Positions 7,552-15,104 of a stretch of DNA of 25,108 nt are shown in pieces. Where the stretch lies: NCBI GenBank assembly GCA_964576115.1, contig CAZNUA010000026.1, positions 23,692 to 48,799 of the forward strand. The letters are read 5' to 3'. Below the pieces are notes generated by a model. The model searched no databases and was not told the DNA's origin. It saw only the letters and a program-made list of their open reading frames with translations. Both the position numbers and the translations under genes were made by a program. The first letter of the stretch is position 1, and each line of letters begins with the position of its first letter. This stretch comes from CAYSYY01 sp964576115 [NCBI: uncultured Gemmatimonadota bacterium] (GTDB lineage: Bacteria; Blakebacterota; Blakebacteria; Blakebacterales).

Positions 7552-8001
7552 ATGGCGAAACGAACAATCCCCGCCGTCATGCGTTCGAGGGGCGGATTCA
7601 CGCTCATCGAAATCATCGTCGTGGTGACCGTCATCGCGATTCTCGCCGCCCTGGTCGGACCGTCGGTCTTCAGACACCTGGGACGGGCCAAGGACGCCGC
7701 CGCCCGCACGCAGATGGAGATGCTGGGAGCGGCCCTGGATGCCTACCGGCTGGATAACGGCCGTTACCCGACAACCGCCCAGGGTCTGGAGGCCCTGAAC
7801 ATCGAGCCGACGATCGAACCCCGGCCCCGGAACTGGCAGGGACCCTACCTGCGCCGGGACGTTCCCCTCGATCCGTGGGACTATGAGTACTCCTATACCT
7901 GTCCGGCCGTCGAGAGTACCGGCGGGTACGATCTGTTGACCTACGGAGCCGACGGCGAACCGGGGGGCGAAGGGGAGGACGCAGATATCACAGCCTGGTA
8001 A
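7552..8001 (+). CDS. gspG: Type II secretion major pseudopilin GspG
   Basis: A 149-residue prepilin forming the main subunit of the periplasmic pseudopilus. The class III leader RSRGG is followed by FTLIE: the predicted prepilin-peptidase cleavage site is G15/F16 and Glu+5 is E20. A hydrophobic helix (about 16-37) follows. The globular part has the GspG signature RYPTTAQGLEAL (71-82), GPYL, DPWDYEYSY (107-115) and the C-terminal calcium-binding loop YGADGEPGGEGEDADI (131-146), which distinguishes GspG from type IV pilins. The ATG at 7552 has AAAGGACAGGG upstream at a rather long distance; an upstream extension to 7492 gives residues untypical of a prepilin leader. It is the first gene of the operon, 17 nt before gspF. 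Confidence 0.95.
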   Translation: MAKRTIPAVMRSRGGFTLIEIIVVVTVIAILAALVGPSVFRHLGRAKDAAARTQMEMLGAALDAYRLDNGRYPTTAQGLEALNIEPTIEPRPRNWQGPYLRRDVPLDPWDYEYSYTCPAVESTGGYDLLTYGADGEPGGEGEDADITAW

Positions 8002-8018
8002 CAGGAGGACCGGCGGCC

Positions 8019-9215
8019 ATGCCCACCTTCCTCTATCGCGCGGTTGATACCCGGGGTCGAACCACCCGGGGGCGCCTGCCGGCGGCGACCGAAGAGGTTG
8101 CGGTGCGCGATCTCGAGGCCCGAGACCTGGTTCCCGTCGAGGTGCGCGAGATCTCGATCGCCGGTCGGGGCAGGAAGGGATCCGGAGCCAGGCAGAGGAG
8201 CGCGGTCCTGGAATTCACCCGGGGCATGGCGGCCCTGCTGCCCGCCGGCATGCCCCTGGCCCGGGCCCTGGCGGTCTCGGCGGTCGCCGCCCGGGATATC
8301 CAGCCCGCGCTGGACCGCGTGCAGGAACGCGTGGAGCGGGGCGACGAACTGGCCCGGGCGCTGGCGGGGGAAGCCGCCCTGTTCAACCCGCTCTATATCG
8401 GCATGGTGCGCGCCGGCGAAAAGGGGGGAACCCTGGCGGCCGCCTTCCAGCGCCTGGCCGATCATCTGGAGCGGGAGGGTGACCTCAGATCGCGCCTGAT
8501 CTCGATGTCCATTTATCCCGTGATGCTCAGCGCCGTCGGACTGGTGTCGGTCCTGGTTCTGGTTCTCTTCGTGATACCTCGTTTCTCGGTCCTGCTCGCC
8601 TCCTCGGGGGCGCCCCTGCCGGGTTCGACGGCATTCATCCTGGGCCTGACGACCACCCTGACGACCCACTGGGAGGTCCTCCTGGCGCTGGCCGCGGTTG
8701 CGGTGATGACAGCATTCTGGATGAGGGGATCCGAAGCCGGCCGCCGGGCGGCGGCCCGGCTGCTGGGACGGGCGCCCCTGGTCGGTACGCCCCGGCGGCA
8801 GGTCCTGGCTGCCCGTATCACGCGCATGACCGGCGAGCTGCTGCAAAGCGGGGCGCCTCTTCTCTCGGCCCTCGAGGAAACCGAACACTGCCTGCAGGAT
8901 CCCCTGGCACGCGAAGCGACCAGCCGGATCCGGGAGCAGGTGCGGGAGGGTGGTTCGCTCAACCAGGCGATCGGTGCGCACGCGCTCTTCGGCCAGGAGG
9001 TCGTGCAGCTGGTGGCCCTGGGCGAGGAATCGGGACGCCTGGCCGATTTCCTGCTCAAGGCCGCCGATCTGCTCGAACGGCGGATCGAACGCACCCTGGA
9101 ACGCCTGGTCGCGATGGTCGAGCCGGCGATGATCATCGCCTTCGGCGGGATCATCGCCCTGGTCGCCCTCTCCCTGCTGCAGGCCATTTACGGCATCAAT
9201 ACGGGGGTGCTGTGA
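8019..9215 (+). CDS. gspF: Type II secretion inner-membrane platform protein GspF
   Basis: A 398-residue polytopic membrane protein, the normal GspF length. It begins PTFLYRAVDTRGR, typical of the N-terminal cytoplasmic segment. Two T2SSF helical domains are visible: about 64-186 (LEFTRGMAALLPAGMPLARAL) and about 267-390 (ITRMTGELLQSGAPLLSALE, then VALGEESGRLADFL). Transmembrane helices lie near 164-186, 219-236 and 365-390. GspF connects the ATPase GspE to the pseudopilus and is thought to rotate or lift pilin subunits. An AGGAGG ribosome binding site precedes the ATG. The stop overlaps the gspH start as GTGA. GspE, its partner, is encoded at the far end of the operon rather than next door. 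Confidence 0.95.
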   Translation: MPTFLYRAVDTRGRTTRGRLPAATEEVAVRDLEARDLVPVEVREISIAGRGRKGSGARQRSAVLEFTRGMAALLPAGMPLARALAVSAVAARDIQPALDRVQERVERGDELARALAGEAALFNPLYIGMVRAGEKGGTLAAAFQRLADHLEREGDLRSRLISMSIYPVMLSAVGLVSVLVLVLFVIPRFSVLLASSGAPLPGSTAFILGLTTTLTTHWEVLLALAAVAVMTAFWMRGSEAGRRAAARLLGRAPLVGTPRRQVLAARITRMTGELLQSGAPLLSALEETEHCLQDPLAREATSRIREQVREGGSLNQAIGAHALFGQEVVQLVALGEESGRLADFLLKAADLLERRIERTLERLVAMVEPAMIIAFGGIIALVALSLLQAIYGINTGVL

Positions 9216-9691
9216 TATCCCCGGACGGCATCCGGCCTCTCCTGCGGTTCGAACCGCCGCGCGCGGGCGGATTCACCTTGATCGAGGTAGTCGTCGTGCT
9301 CGTGGTCATCACGGTGCTGGCGGCGACCGTGGCGCCGGCGCTCGTCAGACCGGCGCCCGAGCTCACCGATCTGGAAGCGGGGGTGGACCGGTTCGAGATC
9401 CTCTTCCGCCAGGCGCGGGACTCGGCCGTGCGTTCGGCCCGTCCGGTGACGATCGTGCTGGATTCGGTCTCGGGGCAGCTGTGGTTCGACGAAACGGGCC
9501 AGGTTCCCGACAGCACGCTGGGATTCACGATGCCTGACGGCGTCCGGATCGCCTACCTGCTGCCCCGCACGCTCTTCACCTTCACCCCGGCGGGATCGGC
9601 GGTCGGCGATTCGCTGAAACTGGTCTCCAACAGCGGCGAGACCTGCCTGGTCACCGTCGATCCCTGGAACGGCAATGTGCGGGTGCGCTGA
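9212..9691 (+). CDS. gspH: Type II secretion minor pseudopilin GspH
   Basis: A 159-residue prepilin. A 20-residue leader ends RAGG before FTLIEVVVVLVVITVL; predicted cleavage is G20/F21 with Glu+5 at E25. After the N-terminal helix, the domain with EILFRQARDSAVRSARPVTIVLD (two consecutive segments, about 65-88) is the typical GspH/FimT arrangement of a helix followed by a beta strand. The start is a GTG overlapping the gspF stop (GTGA), the same coupling style seen elsewhere in this operon. The order directly before an I-J-K set supports GspH rather than a second GspG. The 3' end overlaps gspI by 17 nt. Confidence 0.85.
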   Translation: MISPDGIRPLLRFEPPRAGGFTLIEVVVVLVVITVLAATVAPALVRPAPELTDLEAGVDRFEILFRQARDSAVRSARPVTIVLDSVSGQLWFDETGQVPDSTLGFTMPDGVRIAYLLPRTLFTFTPAGSAVGDSLKLVSNSGETCLVTVDPWNGNVRVR

Positions 9692-10442
9692 GCAGATACC
9701 GGGCCGCAACCTCCTGTGCGGAGAGGGCGCGCGGCCGCAGGCGGGCATTCTCCTGCTCGAAGCGCTGATCGGCCTGGCCATCATTTCGATGGTGGCGATT
9801 TCCCTGCTGGCCGCCACCGGCTCACAGGTACGTTCGGCGACCAAGGCCGACGTCCTGCTGACCGCGGCGGCCCTGGCCCAGGATCGACTGGCGGCGCTCC
9901 AACTGCTCGACGCCGAGGGTTTCACCAATCCCCCCGATTCGCTTCTCTCCGGCACGTTCAGTGCGCCGTTCGATGAATTCACCTGGACCGCAGAAGTGGA
10001 AGAAGCGGAAGGGGAATACGATCTCTACGCCGTCAGCATCACGATCGAGGGCCGGGGTGAGTGGTTTCCGCTCGAGACCCTCCTGCATCGTCCGCCGCTC
10101 ACGGCACAGGTGGCGGCCGGCGGCGCGCTGGGCGGGGGCGCCTTCATAGGCGCCGGGCAGGGAATGGGCGGGCGCGGCGGCAGGGGAAGAGGCGGTCAGA
10201 GGGGCATGGGGGATCGTATGGACGTGGTCCGGGAGAGACTGGCCCGGATGATGGGGCGCGGTCAGTCGTACCGGAGCGGCGCGGGCCGGACGGGTACGAC
10301 CGGGCAGCAGGGTACCGGCCGTCCGCCGCCGGGCGGGACGGGAACCGGGCGACCGCCGCCGACCGGGTCGGGTGCAGGGCAACCGCCCCCGGCCGGGTCG
10401 GGTACCGGACAAGGGCCGCCGGAGGGGGGGGGTGGATCATGA
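9675..10442 (+). CDS. gspI: Type II secretion minor pseudopilin GspI with Pro/Gly repeat tail
   Basis: A 255-residue prepilin. The leader ends QAG before ILLLEALIGLAIISM; predicted cleavage is G24/I25 with Glu+5 at E29. A segment of about 115 residues after the helix, including LAQDRLAALQ, resembles GspI (usually about 120-130 residues in total). From about residue 140 the sequence becomes Gly-rich (GGALGGGAFIGAGQGMGGRGGRGRGG), passes through a short charged helix (MDVVRERLARMMGRG) and ends in four decapeptide repeats of the type GTGRPPPxGx (213-252). The tail roughly doubles the usual size. The ATG at 9675 overlaps gspH by 17 nt. The gspI stop overlaps gspJ as ATGA, so the tail is genuinely read through to the next gene and does not arise from a missed stop. 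Confidence 0.85.
   Translation: MCGCAEQIPGRNLLCGEGARPQAGILLLEALIGLAIISMVAISLLAATGSQVRSATKADVLLTAAALAQDRLAALQLLDAEGFTNPPDSLLSGTFSAPFDEFTWTAEVEEAEGEYDLYAVSITIEGRGEWFPLETLLHRPPLTAQVAAGGALGGGAFIGAGQGMGGRGGRGRGGQRGMGDRMDVVRERLARMMGRGQSYRSGAGRTGTTGQQGTGRPPPGGTGTGRPPPTGSGAGQPPPAGSGTGQGPPEGGGGS
10311..10430 (+). repeat. Four 30-bp degenerate tandem repeats encoding the GspI decapeptide tail
   Basis: Four in-frame 30-nt units encode GTGRPPPGGT, GTGRPPPTGS, GAGQPPPAGS and GTGQGPPEGG. Units differ at several positions, so the array is old or under selection rather than a fresh duplication. Confidence 0.8.
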
Positions 10443-11083
10443 TCCGGCCCGCGGAGAGACGGGTAGCCCCGGCGGTTCGAGGCAGTGCCGGCTTCACCCT
10501 GGTCGAGGTCATGGTGGCCGTCGCGGTGGGGGGGATCGTCCTGCTGGCCGGTCTCTCGGCCCTGACCACGGTGCAGGATCGTTCCGAACACGCCCTGCAG
10601 GCCACGACCCGGGCCCGGGAGGTCGCCACCGTCAGGAACACCCTGATCGACTGGCTGACAAGCGCCGAAGTCAGCCTGCAGGAGCTGGCCGCGAACTTCG
10701 AAGGCCAGAATGCCGAAGACCTGGAGCTGGAGTGGGACGAACTCTCCTTTCCCACCCGTTCGCGCACCGGTCTCAGGACCTCGCCGACGGCTGTCCGGCT
10801 CTTCATCGATACCGATCCCGAGACCCCGGAAAAGGGCCTGGTGGCGGAACTGGTGGGGCGCATCGGCGCCGAACCGGCCCGCTTCGAACTCGTGCCCCGG
10901 GCCGTCGGATTGAACCTCCGCTACCTGCCGAACGTGGACGGCCCGGTAGAATGGACCGACAGCTGGGTCGGGCAACCGCAACTGCCCCGGGCGGTCGAAT
11001 TCACCCTTCTGGACGATCCCGACGATCGGCTTCCGGCGCTGCTCCGGATGCCGATCCGGGTCGTCCTGGCTTTCCAGCCATGA
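10439..11083 (+). CDS. gspJ: Type II secretion minor pseudopilin GspJ
   Basis: A 214-residue prepilin. The leader ends RGSAG before FTLVEVMVAVAVGGIVLLAG; predicted cleavage is G18/F19 with Glu+5 at E23. The globular domain is larger than in H or I and has a helix-strand pattern typical of GspJ (RTGLRTSPTAVRLFIDTD; ELVPRAVGLNLRYLPN; late strand MPIRVVLAFQP). In known systems GspJ forms the pseudopilus tip with GspI and GspK. The ATG overlaps the gspI stop (ATGA) and the stop overlaps gspK (ATGA), so all three tip genes are coupled. The assignment rests on size, position and the prepilin motif. Confidence 0.88.
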   Translation: MIRPAERRVAPAVRGSAGFTLVEVMVAVAVGGIVLLAGLSALTTVQDRSEHALQATTRAREVATVRNTLIDWLTSAEVSLQELAANFEGQNAEDLELEWDELSFPTRSRTGLRTSPTAVRLFIDTDPETPEKGLVAELVGRIGAEPARFELVPRAVGLNLRYLPNVDGPVEWTDSWVGQPQLPRAVEFTLLDDPDDRLPALLRMPIRVVLAFQP

Positions 11084-12159
11084 AAACGTCCGACGGAACC
11101 CGTGAAGCCGCGACGGGCCTGATCGAGCCGCGGGGAGCCCGCGCCGGCCGGGAGGAGGGCTTCATTCTCATCGCGGTCCTCTGGCTGCTGGTGGCGCTGG
11201 GGGCCCTCGGCATCCACGCCGGTCTGAAGATGCGCAGCGAGCGCCTCGCGGTGGCCAACGTCCTCGACGATGTCCACGCCCGCCAGTGGGCGGTGGCCGG
11301 AGCCGAGTACGCCCGCTCCCATCTCACCGCCGCCCTGTTCAATCGCGGCGACGAATTGCGGGCCGAATCGGCCCGGATCGGTACGCAGCCCGCAACTGCG
11401 GCCGAACCGGGAGCCCGGAATGTCTTCCAGAGCGTAACCTCGGCGACCGATCCCTGGCGCAATCCCCAGGAACTGGTGGTCGCCCGGAGGCGCTTCGGGT
11501 ACTCCACCTTCTCGCTCCAGCTGCGCGACGCCCAGTCGCTGCTCAACCTGAACACCGCCGACGCCGAAATGCTCACCGGTTTCTTCGCCCAGGGGCTGGG
11601 TCTCGACTTCGCCCTGGCCGACCGGCTGGCTCAGACAATCTCCGACTGGCGGGACGAGGATGATATTCCGCGGGTGGGGGGCGCCGAGCGGGATGATTAC
11701 CTGCACGCGGCCAGTCCCCTGCTGCCCCCCAACCGTTCCTTCACCAATCTGGAGGAACTGCAGTACGTCCTCGGCATGACGCCCGAGATCTTCGAGGCGG
11801 CCCGGCCCTATCTGACCCTGCAGAATTCGGGCCGCATCAATGTGAATGCGGCGCCCGAAGCGGTCCTGCTGGCCCTGCCGGGCCTGACCCCGGCGGCGGT
11901 CCAGGAGATCCTGCGTTACCGCGAGACCGGGTACTACCCCATGTCCCTGCGGGAACTGATCGGGCTCCTCCCCGGGGGGATGGGGGAATACCTGCAGGCG
12001 GTCGGCCGCCGCTTCAGTCAGCGGGCGACCTACCAGACCACGGAGGTGGAGATCGTGTCCGAGGGGGGTCTGGAAGGCAGCCCGGTGACAGCCCGGGTAC
12101 GGTACGTCGTGGTGCGCTCGAACAACGGCGCGCGGGTGGCGATACAGGAGTTTCGATGA
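11080..12159 (+). CDS. gspK: Type II secretion minor pseudopilin GspK
   Basis: A 359-residue prepilin-like protein. The long leader ends REEG before FILIAVLWLLVALGALGIHA; cleavage is predicted at G27/F28. Glu+5 is absent (residue 32 is Ala), which is the known hallmark of GspK. The body holds the alpha-helical insert (LNLNTADAEML; LAQTISDWRDEDD; FTNLEELQYVLGMTPE) and a helix-hairpin-helix-like segment INVNAAPEAVLLALPGL (about 250-270). GspK caps the pseudopilus and starts its assembly. The length is usual for the family (about 320-360). The ATG overlaps gspJ; the stop overlaps gspL. Confidence 0.93.
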   Translation: MKTSDGTREAATGLIEPRGARAGREEGFILIAVLWLLVALGALGIHAGLKMRSERLAVANVLDDVHARQWAVAGAEYARSHLTAALFNRGDELRAESARIGTQPATAAEPGARNVFQSVTSATDPWRNPQELVVARRRFGYSTFSLQLRDAQSLLNLNTADAEMLTGFFAQGLGLDFALADRLAQTISDWRDEDDIPRVGGAERDDYLHAASPLLPPNRSFTNLEELQYVLGMTPEIFEAARPYLTLQNSGRINVNAAPEAVLLALPGLTPAAVQEILRYRETGYYPMSLRELIGLLPGGMGEYLQAVGRRFSQRATYQTTEVEIVSEGGLEGSPVTARVRYVVVRSNNGARVAIQEFR

Positions 12160-13526
12160 TGGCCGGATTACAGATCACGATCGCTCTGGGAACCGACGAT
12201 ATCACGGTTCTGCTTGCCGACCGGGAGCAGGTCCTGCCTCTCGAGCGGACCCTGCGCCCCCGCCTCGAAGACCCCGGTCCGGTGCTGCAGTCGGCCTTCG
12301 GGCGGCTCGAGGCATTCCTGGAGAACGAGTACGGCGATGACCGGCCGGTGGGCGGTGTGCGCCTGCAGGTGGCGCTTGTCCCGCCCCTGAGCGAAGCCCG
12401 TCTCGTGGACCTGCCCCCCCTGCGTCCGGCCGAGATCGAGCCGGTCCTGCGACGGATCGCCCCGCGTCATTTCCCCGGCGGGGCACACGCACTGGTGGTC
12501 AGCGGCGAGCGGTTCGACCGGCGCAGCGCGGCCCGGACGGGGCCGGTGTTTGCGACGGCCGCCGACCGGAATCTGGTCGAGGCCGTCCAGAAGGCGGTCG
12601 AATCGAGAGGCTGGAAGCTGGAGCGGATCGTCGCCGCCCAGGCCTGCTGGCTGGAGGCTCTGCAGGAGGCGGCTCCGCTTCCGGTAAAGGATCGCTCGGC
12701 CGGGAACAGCGAACCGAAACGTCTGGTCGTGGCGGTGGTGGGGAATGTCATCCACCTGCTGCGGCTGACCGGCCGGGTGCCCGATCTGCTGCGCCGGTTC
12801 GGCGCCGATGACCCGGCGGGTGCGATCGAAGCAGCCGGCCCCGAGCCCGGTCAGGTTCTGGTCCTGGCCGGGGAGCAGCTGCGGACCGGGATAACCCGCA
12901 CCTTTGCGGGAGCCGGCTGGGAGCCGCTGTCGACCGGGCCCGAGCGCGGGGCTGTCGCCGGAGCCGCGGTCGAGGCTGCGCGCCACGTTCCAGGGGCCCG
13001 GCCAGAACTCGTCTCCACGCTGACGGCTCAGGTGCGTACCCGGCACGATCGCCGCTCGGCCCGGGTCATGGTCGCGGCGGCTGTGCTCCTGCTGGCGGTT
13101 GCCGCGGGGGTGCACCTGTGGGGTCTGGACCGCGCTCTGGATCAGGTCCGTTCCGAACGCCTGGTTCTGCGGCAGATGTTCGAGCCGGCGCTGGCGAAAA
13201 ACGACTCGCTCGAAAGCATGATCGGGCGGATCGAATCGCTGCAGGCCCTCGAACAGAACACCTCCCGGTGGACCGCCTTTCTGGTGGAACTCTCGGCTCT
13301 CCTGCCGCAGGACACCCATCTGGTTTCGCTGCGGGGGGAGGGTGACCGGGTGATCGTGGAAGCGGTGGGGGATCGGGCCGGGTCAGCGCTTACCGCCCTG
13401 CGCGGGGCGTCCACGTTCGGCGAGACCAGGATCGAGGGTCTGATCCGGAGGGATCTGGAGGATGGTCTGACCTCCCGGGAGCACTTCACGTTGAGTCTGG
13501 TCCTGGCGAGGGGAGGTGACCGGTGA
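12156..13526 (+). CDS. gspL: Type II secretion platform protein GspL (PilM/PilN-like fusion)
   Basis: A 456-residue bitopic membrane protein. Residues 1 to about 285 form a cytoplasmic actin-like domain of the PilM/GspL type (VRLQVALVPPLSEARLVDLPPL, 68-89, in consecutive segments; FATAADRNLVEAVQ, 132-145; a later VLVLAGE strand). A single transmembrane helix spans about 303-324. It is followed by a coiled coil and a PilN-like ferredoxin-fold periplasmic domain (WTAFLVELSALLPQDTHLVSL, about 372-392, then REHFTLSLVLA). GspL recruits the ATPase GspE to the membrane and pairs with GspM. Sequence similarity to proteobacterial GspL is low; the assignment rests on architecture and gene order. The start overlaps gspK (ATGATGG, so ATG 12156 or 12159). 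Confidence 0.85.
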   Translation: MMAGLQITIALGTDDITVLLADREQVLPLERTLRPRLEDPGPVLQSAFGRLEAFLENEYGDDRPVGGVRLQVALVPPLSEARLVDLPPLRPAEIEPVLRRIAPRHFPGGAHALVVSGERFDRRSAARTGPVFATAADRNLVEAVQKAVESRGWKLERIVAAQACWLEALQEAAPLPVKDRSAGNSEPKRLVVAVVGNVIHLLRLTGRVPDLLRRFGADDPAGAIEAAGPEPGQVLVLAGEQLRTGITRTFAGAGWEPLSTGPERGAVAGAAVEAARHVPGARPELVSTLTAQVRTRHDRRSARVMVAAAVLLLAVAAGVHLWGLDRALDQVRSERLVLRQMFEPALAKNDSLESMIGRIESLQALEQNTSRWTAFLVELSALLPQDTHLVSLRGEGDRVIVEAVGDRAGSALTALRGASTFGETRIEGLIRRDLEDGLTSREHFTLSLVLARGGDR

Positions 13527-14224
13527 GTTTTATGAACGGGTGGTACCGGATCAGAGATCTCTTCGCCGCTCTCTCGCCCCGGGACCGGCGCGCGATCGTC
13601 CTCGGTCTGATGGTGCTGGCGCCGGTCCTGCTGTGGGCGGGGATCGTCCGGCCGTACCTGGGCTCGCTGGACGACCTCCGCAGCCGGCTGGAGGTCGAGC
13701 AGGCCCTGCTGGAGCGCGAGCAGCGGATCGTCCGTAACGCGCCGGAACTGTCGGCCGGGATCGAATCCGTCCGGGAGGAACTCGAGCGGTTGCAGACACG
13801 GCTGGTTACCGCCGACAACCCGGCCCTGGCCGAAGCCGAACTCTCCGCTCATCTCGAACACCTGGCCCGCTCGAACAGGGTTCTGCTGCAGGAGGTGCGA
13901 TCGACCACCGGCTCGACTCCCGAGACGGATGTGGACGGGACGGTACCGATCTATCTCAGCGTGAGCGGTGAAAGCGATTTCGAGGGGGTGCTCGACTTCT
14001 TCACGGGCATCGAACAGGACCGGGTGCTGATGAAGATCGGGGACGTATCCCTGGGACCGGCCCCCTCGGCCGGTGAGTCGGGCAACGAGAACCGGCGCGG
14101 GAACCAGGGCGGGAACCAGAGCGGAAACCAGGTCGACGTGGTCAGATTCACGGCGGTCGTGGTGGCCTTCATGGCCGAACCGGTGTCCGCCGGAGGTGTT
14201 GAACAGATGCCTGGCGCTCGGTGA
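13523..14224 (+). CDS. gspM: Type II secretion platform protein GspM (PilO-like)
   Basis: A 233-residue bitopic protein: a short cytoplasmic N-terminus with SPRDRRA before the helix, a transmembrane helix (about 23-43), a coiled coil (about 47-95) and a ferredoxin-like periplasmic domain (about 98-220, ending FTAVVVAFM). This is the GspM/PilO plan. The conserved segment VSGESDFEGVLDFFTGIE (147-164) is typical of PilO/GspM. A low-complexity insertion built from GNQ units sits at 187-203, between the last strands. The start is a GTG overlapping the gspL stop (GTGA). GspM dimerises with GspL in known systems. A 28-nt gap separates it from gspC. Confidence 0.85.
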   Translation: MSFMNGWYRIRDLFAALSPRDRRAIVLGLMVLAPVLLWAGIVRPYLGSLDDLRSRLEVEQALLEREQRIVRNAPELSAGIESVREELERLQTRLVTADNPALAEAELSAHLEHLARSNRVLLQEVRSTTGSTPETDVDGTVPIYLSVSGESDFEGVLDFFTGIEQDRVLMKIGDVSLGPAPSAGESGNENRRGNQGGNQSGNQVDVVRFTAVVVAFMAEPVSAGGVEQMPGAR

Positions 14225-14252
14225 AAGAGCGTCGCGAGAGGGAGACCCTGGT

Positions 14253-15104
14253 ATGAGAAGGTTACGTGACAGGTGGAAGATCGCCGGCGCCCTGATGCTG
14301 GCGGGCAGCGGGCTGATACTGGGGGCGACCCTGGTCCGGGCGCTCCGTTCCGAACCGGTCCCGCCCGCCGACTCACCGCCCGCGGCCGATGTCACCGGAC
14401 AGGATGTTTCGTCGATCGCCTTGCAGGTGCCGACCGCGAGCGGGCCGGAAGCAGAGCCGGTCTCCCCGGCCGAGGTCCGGCAGGCCGCCGACCGGGCGCC
14501 CTTCGATCCCGAGCGGCGACCGCCGCTTGGACGCTACCGGCTCCCCGGTACGGACGAACAGATGTTCGTCCTGACCGAATCCCCTGAACTGCCGCCCGTC
14601 CCGGCCTTGCGTGTTCTCGGGACAATCAGCGGTGCCGGGGGAGGGATAGCCGTGATCCAGGCGGCGGGGGAATCGCCGAAGATCGTTTCGGTGGGTCAGA
14701 CCATCGGGGGTTACCGGCTGGCCGCGGTTCGGGAAGAAGCCGTCACGGTTGCGAGCGGTGATTTCGAGATCGAACTCTCGCTCGAAACGGGAACCGCCGC
14801 CGCGCAGGCGGAGTCTCAGAATCCCTGGGAGCGCGGCAGCTGGCGGGGACAACAGGACATGGAGGCCATCATCCGGGCCATGCAGGAGCGGCTGGGAACC
14901 CGGATCGTGATGGGCGAGGACGGCCGGGCCTATTCGGTCGCAGAAGACGGGTCGCGCCGGGAAATCCAGCTGCCCGGCATGTTCGGCGGCCGGGGCGGTC
15001 GCGGGGGCGCAGGCCGGACCGTCACCTCGACCCGGATACCCCCGGCGAGCGGGCCGGAGCCGGGCGATGATATGAGCACCAGCGAAGGCGGGTACAGATC
15101 ATGA
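14253..15104 (+). CDS. gspC: Type II secretion GspC-like clamp protein (HR domain, no PDZ)
   Basis: A 283-residue bitopic protein: transmembrane helix about 10-30, a Pro/Ala-rich periplasmic linker with RAPFDPERRPP (81-91), and an HR-like beta domain (about 117-178: ALRVLGTISG, AVIQAAGE, IVSVGQTIGGYRLAAV) that in GspC contacts the N0 domain of the secretin. No PDZ domain follows. Instead there is a helical stretch (DMEAIIRAMQERLG, 202-215) and a Gly/Arg-rich tail (GGRGGRGGAG). The start ATG has GAGGGAG upstream; an in-frame extension to 14073 lies inside gspM and is not credible. The stop overlaps gspD (ATGA), fitting a GspC-GspD pair. PilP-like naming would also be possible. Confidence 0.75.
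   Translation: MRRLRDRWKIAGALMLAGSGLILGATLVRALRSEPVPPADSPPAADVTGQDVSSIALQVPTASGPEAEPVSPAEVRQAADRAPFDPERRPPLGRYRLPGTDEQMFVLTESPELPPVPALRVLGTISGAGGGIAVIQAAGESPKIVSVGQTIGGYRLAAVREEAVTVASGDFEIELSLETGTAAAQAESQNPWERGSWRGQQDMEAIIRAMQERLGTRIVMGEDGRAYSVAEDGSRREIQLPGMFGGRGGRGGAGRTVTSTRIPPASGPEPGDDMSTSEGGYRS

Noticed and set aside
10311-10430. CRISPR-like repeat array
   Set aside because: The units are contiguous, in frame and degenerate, with no spacers; they are protein-coding tandem repeats in gspI.
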